A stretch of DNA of 64,000 nucleotides, taken from assembly GCF_036884655.1 (NCBI RefSeq), contig NC_088357.1, positions 47,945,001 to 48,009,000 on the forward strand, read 5' to 3'. Positions 23,834 through 35,200 of the stretch are shown here, piece after piece. This DNA comes from Musa acuminata AAA Group. Taxonomy: Eukaryota > Streptophyta > Magnoliopsida > Zingiberales > Musaceae. How positions within the stretch are numbered: the stretch's first letter is position 1; every line of letters begins with the position of its first letter. The notes under the pieces are model-generated. The model was not told where the DNA came from. It searched no databases and saw only the letters and a program-made list of their open reading frames with translations. The position numbers were made by a program, and so were the translations under genes.

Positions 23834-26800
23834 ATGGGCACCGAGGGTTCCCGGGTGGTCGGTGCGGCCTCTGTTACATACACCTCCTCGATTTCCTTTT
23901 TCGTTTTTTTTTTTTTTCCCAAATTGTTGTTTTCTCTTGATTTTGCTTCTATTATGGGGTCTTCGAGGCTGGATTTCTATGCGGAAGTAGAGATTTTGAT
24001 ATGGTTGGTAACCATTTGGGCACTTTCAAATTTGTTTTTTTCGTTTCTCTCGAATTTTCAAGGGGGATTGATATGTGATGCGTCATCTGAGATGCTCGTG
24101 GTTGTGTGATCATGTTGGGGAGCTGATGATCTTTGAGGTAATTTTCTCGGGACATGGGTTTGTGTATAGCGGCTAGAGGGTTTTATTAGGGTTTGCGGGA
24201 ATGGATTGCATGCCTAAAGAAAATTAAGAGACGTTGATGTGTGTTGACTCCTGTTCTTATGAAAGTTCCAACAAGAGGAAACTTCGAAGAGTTCGGCTTT
24301 GGAATATGTTTTGGTTTGGTGTCAACATTTTGTATCATTTATTCTCACTCAAAATCTGTGTGTGAGTGCAGGTGGTAAATAAAGCAATATGGCGCAGTAA
24401 TTGAACAAAGATTGGAGTGATTTGAATGTGTTCTTATCGACGCAATTTAGGAAGCTTCTCCTAATTTTTGATTTATCTGCTTCCTATACCTATATAAGGC
24501 TGCTTTCATATTGATAAATATTTTGGCCAGTTACATTAAAACTGTTTGCATTATGGTTGTTATGTTTTCTTACACTTGCTATTGTTGACACAAGGGGTCT
24601 GCATTTTCTTTGTTTACGAGAAACATGTTTAAACACTTTGAATGACATGAGGGACTTGAAAATTGTATGAGATTAATCTTATAACAAAGCACCTATATAA
24701 GATTTTTTATGCTTACCCCCCATTATGTTGTGTAACAAGTATTAACATAGCACTTTGGTGTGCATCTACTGAAAAAATCCAAAAAATTAAAAGTATCAAC
24801 TACTAGTGGGCGCACATACACGCCCGCTTGTGCTCCTTTATTATTGAATTTGTGTTTGAAGTGTGTTAGTGACTTTTATTGAGAACAAACCTGATCTCTC
24901 TTGTTTAAACTTGTGTAATATATTCCCCGGAATCAGGATGCAACTACCTTTGGAACTAGCTGATGTTTTCACCCACAATGACCATATCAAGATTTTATAG
25001 AGCCCCAATTAGTGCTTGATTGGTAAAGCCAAATGTAGCAGTTTAGAGAATAAATATGGACATTAGTTGGAAAGTTTCCTGAAGCAAAGACAAGAAAAAG
25101 CAGAGAATACTGTTAAGAGAATTTATCAATATGTTAATTGATTGGAAGAGTGGTGACTTGTATCTCCTTCCAGGAGTCTATGATCACTTATAGGTTGAGT
25201 TCTTACATCTAGTTCTTCCCTTAACAATTATTTAGATCAAACTGGTTACACTTAGTGCAAGTCAAATACAGATATGCTTAAACAGTGAGGCATATAAAAT
25301 TCACTAACCATAATAACTTGTTAAACGCTAGGCTAGAATCACAATTGAAATTACTCTGTCTACAAACATATGCCTTGAAGCTTTGATTGATCAAACTAAT
25401 TTGTCTTATGACTTAAGCTTCTAAGCCTAGTTAAAAACTAACTTCATGCAGTGGAGAGGAGGAGGCCCTCTCACTCCTCCTCCAGTACTTAGTCCTGGGA
25501 AAAGGAGGGACCATGGTTCAGGTTTCAGAGTTTTATTCTTTCTTGTGAGTTGGTTGTTTGGTGCTGCATGGGCACTCGAGTTGTTCCCACTTCCTGATTG
25601 CTTGGTGCTTTGGATCAGGTGCTGCTTGAGTGGCTAGGAAGTGGCCCAAATGATTATTTAAATGTCAATCTCCTTTTTCCATTGTGACCACTTATTCAAA
25701 TTCTTACAATTAAAATGGTTCATGGATGAGGGTAGTTTTGATATGACAGTACAATGCTCTTGTACATGGACAACTAAAAGTTGCTTTATAACAAAATATG
25801 GACTTGTTATGCATATAAACTTATTGTCATCATTATGTATGTTTGGTTTTGTTAAACACCTATCCATATCCATGCTGTAGCATTACTTATGATTTCTAAT
25901 ATTCAACATAAACATTTCAAGTAAACTAAACTTGCCTATGTCTGACTTGGATGCATTTATTTTCCTTTGTTTCATTGATCTTGTCCTCAATGTTGGCTAT
26001 TTGTTGCTTTAGTGAATCATCATTCTTTATGATATAGTGGTCTAAGGAATTGTCACATCTATTTTAGATTTTTCTACATTGTCCAAAAATCATCCAAATT
26101 CTATTGCATGTGGAATGATTTATATCCTTGCATCCTCGAACTGCACATCTAGCAAACCATAGGAAGCTTACGATATCTTCAACAAATTTTGCAAACTAAA
26201 TATGGATGTTTGATGATGATAATATGTTTCAATTTGATAATTCAGATTCTACAACAACAACAAAGTTATAGGTCTCAACAATTTAGGGTCGATTATATGG
26301 ATCTCTTGCCACCATTTAGTGTATTTAAATATTTATTTATAGTTTCTATTAAGGTCTTTTTGGGTCTTCCTTTTTCTCCTTGCACCACTAATATGAATCA
26401 TTTCATTTCTTCTGACTATCGCATCCGGAGGTCTTCTGAGCATGTCTGTTCCATCTTAGATGATTTTTTCTCATCTTATTCTCTATTGAAGCGATAACTA
26501 GTTGTTCACGAATAAATGTATTTCTTTTCCTGTCTTTTCTAGTAACTCCATACATTCATCTTAATATTCTCATCTCAGCAACACAAACTTTTCATATATG
26601 TTGTTTTTTAATTACCCAACACTTAGATCCATAAAGCATTGTTGGTCTCACAATTGTTTTGTAAAAATTTTCTTTTAATCTTAAAAGTATTTGATGATCA
26701 CACAAGATTCCTAACGGCCTTCGTCATTTTAGTCATCATGTTTTTACTTTATAAATAATATTTTCATCGATCTCTTCATCTTATTGAATAATTGATCCAA

Positions 26801-28308
26801 GATACCTAAGACTTTTATTTAAGGGAACTTCTTGTTTATCCAACTTAACTATATTCTCCCATCTATTCCTAGAATTACTAAAATTGTACCTTATATATAT
26901 ATTCAGTTTTAGTCTACTTAATCTAAACCTTTAGTTTCTAAGAATTGTCTCAATGGTTCAAGTTTATAATTAATTCCACTTAGACTCTTATTAACTAAGA
27001 TAATATCATTGGTAAATAACATACACTAGAGAGGATTATCATGTAAATGACTAGTAAGTTCATCCAGTATCAATGTGAAAAAGTAGAGACTTAATGCGGA
27101 TCCTTGATGTAATCCTATGCTAATAGGAAACTCACTAGACACATTTCCTATAGTTCTAACACTAATAGTTACATTATTATATATATCTTTAATAACATCA
27201 ATATAATTAGTCGATACATCTTTCTTTTCTAAAATCACTAGTCATCGTTGTCTTGTTTCATGATCATTTCCCACCCATTGAGAGAGATTATTTGCCATTT
27301 ATAAGCCAAGAAAATGCTCACAGATATATCGGAAGGCTTTCCCAACATGATATTTTATTCTGTTGTGGCCGTGTTAACAAAATTCAGAGATGGTCCCTTG
27401 GTATTTTTCTGTTATTAAGGGATAAAGACATCATGCTTAATTTTGTTCTGCTTACCTCAACTTTCGGCCAAGTTATATTGGTTAAGATGGATCTGGTGCA
27501 CTGAAGTTTGATATACAACAGAGCTATTTCTTCTTTTTCTTCCTCTCACACATGACATGTTGATGCAAAGTTAAATTACCTTTTTTTTCACTTGTTTTTC
27601 CTGCAGTTCCAAGAAACTTCAGATTGTTGGAAGAGCTTGAGAGGGGAGAGAAGGGTATTGGTGATGGTACGGTCAGCTATGGAATGGATGATGCTGATGA
27701 TATTTACATGCGTTCCTGGACAGGGACAATTATTGGTCCACACAATGTATGCTGCAGATGTCACTAGCTTATATATGCCTCCGAAAACTGAGTCAGTTGA
27801 AGTCTTCTTTTTTTGCTCATTCTGTTTGCAGACTGTTCATGAAGGGCGGATATATCAGCTGAAACTGTTTTGCGATGAAGACTACCCTGATAAACCCCCA
27901 ACCGTTAGGTTCCAGACGCGGATAAACATGACATGCATCAACCAGGAAACTGGAGTGGTATTTACTTCATGTTCATCATCCACTGTATTATGATAAAGAA
28001 TGAGTAAAACCTTTTAGCATTATTCTTTTCATACGTGCAGGTTGAACCTGGCCTATTTCCGATGCTTGCAAACTGGCAGAGGGAATACACTATGGAGGAC
28101 ATCTTAAGAAGCTTAAAAAAAGAAATGTTGGCTCCACAGAACCGGAAACTTAACCAGCCTCCAGAAGGTATGTTTACAAAAATTTGCACTCGATAAAATA
28201 TCTCATATTTCACCGTGGATTTAAACTGGCATGTAAAACAATATTCCAGGCAATGCCGATCAAAGGATGGAACAGAAAGATTTAGTGCCGAGGTGTTTAA
28301 TCCTTTAG
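23834..28308 (+). CDS. UEV1: UEV1/MMS2 ubiquitin-conjugating enzyme variant with CaaX-like end
   Basis: Catalytically inactive E2 variant that pairs with UBC13 to build Lys63-linked ubiquitin chains in DNA-damage tolerance and signalling. Five exons (23834-23861, 27607-27746, 27832-27957, 28041-28167, 28250-28308) give 159 residues. After a 10-residue leader come [39 protein letters not shown] and [12 protein letters not shown], the standard UEV series, with no catalytic cysteine where E2 enzymes have one. The tail [18 protein letters not shown] extends beyond the usual PPEG end and finishes in CLIL, a CaaX form favouring geranylgeranylation. Some plant UEV1 members are known to be lipidated; membrane location here is inferred. 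The first intron is 3.7 kb. AATAAA occurs at 28424. Confidence 0.95.
26190..27240 (-). pseudogene. Dead LINE-type reverse transcriptase fragment in UEV1 intron 1
   Basis: Reading the minus strand from 27238, a 70-codon frame contains [20 protein letters not shown], typical of the plant non-LTR reverse transcriptase domain, where SPYLF is usual. Beyond its stop, fragments in shifting frames resemble the next family motifs: NDIILVNKS (for ADDIVLV), [18 protein letters not shown], and further on [10 protein letters not shown] and MIHISGARR. Many stops and frameshifts show that it is dead. It is antisense to the host gene. Confidence 0.8.
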
Positions 28309-29210
28309 AAGGGATGGGAATCTGGTCTATGAAGAAATATCATCTTGACTAAGCCGATGATATTGGTTATGGAACACCTGACGGCGACTGCTTGCTTCTT
28401 ATGGTAGCCGAGGTTGTGGAGTAAATAAAACCATCTTATAACTGGTAGTAGTGTATTTGTGCATAATAGTGACTTGCAATCATGTAACGAGAACAGCTTT
28501 TTATTTCCCAGTCAGAGACTAGTATGCCATTGTAATTGAGTCAGCTGTCAAATGATGGTAAGTGCTATTGTTTTCTTTCTTGATGTGAGCAGAGGCCATG
28601 AAATTTTTTGACAATTTTGTTTAGACTTTTTACAGTAAAATGCTGTGATGGTAATACATCTCATATTCACCTAAGCATGATTTAGAAAACGACTGCATAA
28701 ATATAAAACATGCTATGCATTAATCCATTTATATGGCTGCTGCAACTATCATGTTCGTACTCTCGGTCTTTAAATAGGTATTATTATCCTTTAAAATATT
28801 TGAAAATAATAAAATATATTTTAGATATTTAAAATTTTAAATATTAGATTTCTTAAAAGTACTCATTCTCCGATATCTTTTTTCTTTTTTTGCCTAATAA
28901 CTACATTATTCTTTTCGTGTCTTTTCATACGAATCAGGCAATGAAGTAAATGAGTTTAATTATAATATTTTTATATAATGTTATGAGATTTTATAAGCGA
29001 CACTTTCTAGGAATAGTTTAAAAAGAGAAGTTCTTTGGAAAATTCACCCTAATAAATAATATATATGAATGATTAACTTGAGTTTATTAGATCAGTATTA
29101 ATGAGAGTGACATATAACAAAGATATGGATATTTGATGGGATAAAATTTTTAGAGAGATGCTTGTGTAATATAAATATTTCGAGGGACAAATATGTCATT
29201 TCGAACATAG

Positions 29211-29255
<45 letters not shown>

Positions 29256-29291
29256 CCTTTTCCCATTTGGAACCTTTGTCCTTTCCCGGCC
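28309..29291. other. Intergenic between UEV1 and the DnaJA gene
   Basis: UEV1 3' UTR to about 28560, then AT-rich DNA without genes. The DnaJA promoter is within the last 700 bases. Confidence 0.55.
29211..29253. repeat. (TA)n microsatellite just upstream of the DnaJA start codon
   Basis: A TA/TG-TA tract ends 38 bases before the ATG at 29292. It may lie in the 5' UTR or core promoter, where length variation could affect expression. Confidence 0.9.
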
Positions 29292-32200
29292 ATGGCGACT
29301 CTCCGTTCCTTCTCCTTTAAACCCTTGGCTCCGCCGGGACACCTCCCCTTCTTTCCCCTGCGTCCGAAGCGCTGGACGCTGGAATTGGCCTCCTTTTCCT
29401 CCAGCTTCTCCCCCGGGAGACTGCGCTTCGTCGGCTCCCAGTGCTTCGTCTCGAGATCGAGCGGCCGTCGCCGCAGATGCACCCCGATTAAAGCTAAGGC
29501 GACGGACTACTACGGGACGCTGAACCTCAGAAGGAATTCTACCCTCCAGGAGATCAAGAGTGCCTACAGGAGCCTCGCACGAAAGGTAAGAATGTTCTTT
29601 GTTCCTTGCTCTGTTGCTTCTTCTTTGGCGAAAAGCTATTGTGATTTATTTTTTAGATTTTTATTAATTGAAAAATGGAAACTTTAACTAGAATCTTTGC
29701 CGTTGGTTGTTTCTGGCGTCATTTATGTAAACTGATATTAAAGAATGTGGAGATTCCTACATATGATGGAAATTTAGCAAGAGCACGAGTGTTGGTTTGA
29801 AATTAAGCTAACAATTGATATTTAGTGTCTGATGCTACCGAACTGAAAGGAGGAACAACTTGGTGATTGTACGTTTCAACTTTCAATTGCATGTGAACCT
29901 TGTCATGACTTTCGATGGAGCAGGTGTTATGCACACCATCTTCATTTGCAGCATATTTACAATGGAAATTTTTAAATGTTTAGGTACACTATACTTATGA
30001 ACTCAGCATTGTCACAAAATTACACAAAATGGAAACTTCCCCAGTTTACTGATATCTACAAATTTACTCATGTATGATCTGTCACCAATTATGACCAACA
30101 GAAAAAAGTAAAGAAACATTTCAGTGTTTTGTGTCTAAGTTTATAAGCCCTATCGACAACACTCTTTTTTATCCCCTTTTCATCCCATGTCTTCATCTTG
30201 CCATCAGCCGTAGTCCTTTTCGTGGAGAACGCTGCATGTTTTAGGTACTGTAACTGTGGTAGTTTATGCTTGCCGCCTTAAAGAGGTTGGTACCGTAATT
30301 GTGCAAGTTCAAGCATGTCACCTTAAGACACTTCCATTTCACAACATCTCATGCATGACAAGAGGTGTTGTTGAAAAATTGAGCTGTCTAATCTGATTTC
30401 TTTTCAAATTTATACATATTATTAGTATCATTATCATTGAAAAAATTGGAAGTCTTGAGTTTAGAGTGAAAATGTAAAGGATTAGAAGGGTGTTAAAAAA
30501 CAAGGATTGCAGCAAGAAGAATATGAAATAAGAGAATAAAGATGATGATGATAAAATTGGTCAACGGGCTATTCAAAGCAATCTTTTTCCTGTTCAAAGT
30601 CTATATTACATCCCCAAAACAGATAGTTTCAGTTATACATAAACCAAAATGATTTTATCTTTCTCAATGAATTTCTCCTTTAACCAAGCACTCAAAAACT
30701 TGGTTTGATTAACTAAAATAAATTCTATTAGGATCATGTAAATTCTTTTAAAAAAAGATAAGTATGAAAATCTTAAAAAGTTAAAAAAAGATTCTGGACT
30801 TGAACTTAAAAACATATTCCATGTGAATCTTCAATCTTGATTGGATTGTGTCTATATCCTTTTGAGATATGGGGGCAATCTTATAATCCATCTAATAATT
30901 GATAAATTGTGTGGTAAATTTTGTTCTACTAATAGAATGTACAAGCATTTTTATAAGGTTGCTGTTTTTGTTCCTCATCTGTTGATGAATTATTTTGTTT
31001 GCATTTAGTATCATCCTGACATGAATAAAAGTCCCGGAGCAGAAGAAAAGTTCAAAGAAATTAGTGCTGCATATGAGGTACTTGTTTTGTGTTTCATTGC
31101 TTTCTTGTTCTTTGGTTTTGTTTTGAAAAATGTATAATCTTCCATGAAAGAAAAACAAGTCATGGAATACTGGTGGCAATTAAAATTTTATTTATGTAAA
31201 ATGATATTATTTTTTATATGAAAATGACTTTTGATAAAATGTGTGTGCTAAACATAATGGCATAATGGAACATGTTTCAAAGCATGAAACATCAATAATT
31301 ACACATGCACAAGTCATTCTATCTGTAGTGAGTCTAAGTCTAAATATTCTACTTGTTTATTTCTTCATTTTGAGATTGTATTGGCTTTTTATTTGCATTT
31401 CTGCATTATGGTAATGAGTCCTTATTGTAGGTGCTATCAGATGAGGAAAAAAGATCTTTATATGATCGATATGGTGAAGCAGGTTTACAAGGAGAATATG
31501 GAGCTGCAGGTGTTGGTCCACAGGGAGTAAGAATATCTTAAGATTCTATTAAGCCCTATTACTCCTCAGTCCTTGGTGTATGTTTTATCTCTTTGTTTTG
31601 CGGCATCAAGTTGTTTTTATGCTTTAAACATATGATTTCATGCTACTAATGATTTATGAAACAACTGCTGAAATGTCAATTTACAATTTTGTAGGTTGAT
31701 CCTTTTGAAGTCTTTCATGCATTCTTTGGTGACTCAAGTGGACTTTTTGGGGGTGACATGGACCCTGGGGGATTCAGCATGAATTCAAGATTCACTCGCA
31801 GCCAGGGACTTGATATTCGGTAGTTGACCTACTTCATTAGCTTTTATTGACTTCTGATCTGTTTTGATTGTTTTTGATCCAGTCTAAAGAAAATTTCTTT
31901 TGATAATAAATAGTTCTTTCAGACCATATATGATTTCTTTAATTTCAAATCATCCCTAGATTTTATATGAAGAAAGACGTCTATCTGCTTGACATTAGCT
32001 CTATTCTTTCAAGTTTTTGTTTGTCTACAGATAAAACTTATAACCTAGGAATAGATTCGGAGGCTTCATAACTGCAGTTTGATTTGCCTGCTGTTTCTTC
32101 AGGTATGACCTTTCTTTAAGCTTTGAAGAATCAGTATTTGGAAGCCAGCGGGAAGTAAATGTTGTCCGGTTTGAAACTTGTGACAAGTGCAACGGCACTG

Positions 32201-35200
32201 GTGCAAAATCTAGCAGTTGCATAAAGTCTTGTATAGAATGTGGAGGTAGGGGTGGCATGATGAATTCCCAGAGAACACCATTTGGCATTGTATCTCAGGT
32301 GAACTGACAACATTATGACAAATCTAACATTTATTGCTTGAAATTGGAGACAATGTAATGATTCTGTTTTTTTCACCCTGGTTTCAAGTCGCTCATTCTA
32401 GGCTTTAGCCTAGACTACTGTCTAAAGTAAGGTTTCTTGTAGGTTCTTTTTTTTATCTATGTATTTTATGTGCTGTGAAACATTATAATTCATATAAGTT
32501 TTAAGTGTTGCATGATCATTTTTAATATATTATGCCAATTATAATATGGAGATGCCCTCCTGTATCTTGTTGGTTTTGCCAGCTCATATTTAAGTTTATT
32601 TTGTCCCAGTCTGTGTTGGTCACATCTTATTCCATGCTGGTATGGTGGCACCAAAAATACCAGGGGTCACAACCTTTGTATGGCCTCCATTCTGATGTCA
32701 GCACAATATGTGCTGGGTCGTATACTTGACAAGTCAATCCTCGTGAGAAAGCACATTAGGAATGATGATCTACGTTCTTATTTCTAGAAGAATCTATATC
32801 TGTATCATATGTTTCTAGAAGAATGTATATGTACCAAGCACCAACATATGTTTTCTTTTTCAAAGTAGTATAACTGCCTAAAAATCCCTTGAAAGAATCA
32901 AAGGGTTCCTATTTTGGGGTTGAGTTTATTTGTTATAGAAAAGTGCATAAACTTCTTAATGTGTTATTCCTGCCCTCCTTGGGGTGCTCCTCTTGAAGTG
33001 ATATCTTGGGTGTGTGTCATAATCTGATATATTAGTGACAGAAACTAATACTTAGTTAATCCATTATAGTAGTGGTATTACTCATAATCTAAAGTGTATG
33101 AAGTTGTATATCATGTAGTGGTGACATGATAGTGTTTAAACTTTAAACTATAACATTCATGTTGTAATGATAAATATCTGTTCTTGATGGTGCATTAGAC
33201 GTATAAGATTGCTATAAATTTTTGTAAACTCCATCAATTTTTTTTTAATGCAGTCTTTTGTCGGATACCTTTTTTCCCACAAGATCTATGAAGGTTTATG
33301 CTAATAGTCTCATGGTATCCAAAGGCACTTCTATTTGATGTGATGCATATAATAAAGTTACATGCTTTCAGGTTTCTACTTGCTCGAAATGTGGTGGTAA
33401 TGGCAAGCTTGTTACTGATTTCTGTAGAAGCTGTAATGGAGAAGGAAAAATAGAAGGCCATAGAAGTATAAAAGTAGATATACCAGCTGGTGTTAATGAT
33501 GGGTATACCATTCAAATTAATGGAGAGGGAAGCTATGATAAGAAAAGGTAAGTATTCGGTTAGATCCATCATCCATCCTTATAGATTTGTTAATAACAGG
33601 AACATCTTTGGTTAAATTATAAGTTTCTTGATTCATAGAGCTTCTGTAATTTAGTTTGGAATGGTCATTTTAATTACTATCCTTGTATATTCTAGTGAGA
33701 TTATCAGCTAAGAATGGAGATAGCATTAGAAACTTAGATAAAAAAAACCAGTTTGAGCTAATTGGAAGTTAATAAATTTCTCCTGACTATTGTTTTTAAT
33801 CTATAATATTAATCTGCTTTATATCATATTTCATATACCTAAATAATTATACTAGTTAGACATGAGGATTACCAGAGAAATAATTGGTCCACCTATGAGT
33901 GAACCACTGTAGTTCTGTAAATTGGTTATATGAAAGGATTTAAATCTCAGTTTGCTGTCAGTTTCACTACCATAATAAAATAGTCAAAAAAATGTGAGGC
34001 ATAAGTGTTATAATGGTGTTGAGCTATATATTTTAATACTGATACTGTCAGACCAGTACCAGTCAAGATTTGCAACCTTGGTCATAAGGTTTACATGAGC
34101 ATGGATTTTGGACTCAACTGGATAGTTGACATTACTGTGCTTTAAGTTGAATTGCAGATCTGAAATTAGTGGATACTTGGGGCTCCATGTGATTTCTGAG
34201 TGATGTTGATCATTGTGTCTTCATTTGCATAACCTTTTGCTTATTTTTGCGTGTTAGGCACAGAAATGATCTCAGGTCCACATAGCTATTCCTTGTTCTT
34301 TGTTGCATTACCTGTACCACAGATTTCCTTGGCCTGTATGTATTCATCAAGTTTTTTCTCATGGATACATTGTTGTGCTGTCCTAATAATTATTCATGAC
34401 ATGTGTTTGATATATATACAACATTTTTAGTACTCTTATAGGGCAAGCTAATTTGAGAATTAGAGTTTTGCAGAGGTGTAGTTGGCAATGTTTATCTTTT
34501 CCTCCATGTCAATGAAAAGCCAGGCTTCCGAAGAGATGGTCTCAACTTATTCTCAGAAGTCAGCATAGACTATACTGAGGCGATACTGGGAACTGTAGTC
34601 AAGGCAAGCCTCTTTTTATCCTTCTGTAAAAGTTATGTGATGGTACCTCTTTTCCTCCGTAGGCTTTCTTTGCATTGGATGTCAAAGGAACATGCATAGT
34701 TTAGTGCATTTATGATGTATAAGACTTTTCATATATAATATTTTCAATTTTGCTATCTTGTCCATATTACTGAAGTGATGTAATCAAGCTGCAAGAGAAA
34801 CTGTTAAATAGAAGCTCTAGAAGGTCTTGCTGACTTCCGTACAGGAAACTCTCGAATTTGATCTTCTTTAACTTGAGGGAAGAGCATTTATAGTAACTTG
34901 GTGATATAAATAACATCTTGTGCAACTTGATTTGTCTCATAAGCAGATGCTGTGAACCACACTGGAAAAGTTATTAACTTTTATATCAAAAATCTTATCC
35001 AACAAGCTTGTGTTATTTCGAAAGCTTTAAGTTATAACTTGATTTTATATTTGAGAATTTATTTTAGTTTTTCAACTTACTGTTGTTCTGTTTGCATTGG
35101 CATTGTAAGTGCTGGTCAGCATGGTTCATCGCAAGAGTTGCACTGGCTATCTTGGACAATGTGCTAGCAAATTCTATTTGGCAAGCAAGCTGATGAGCTG

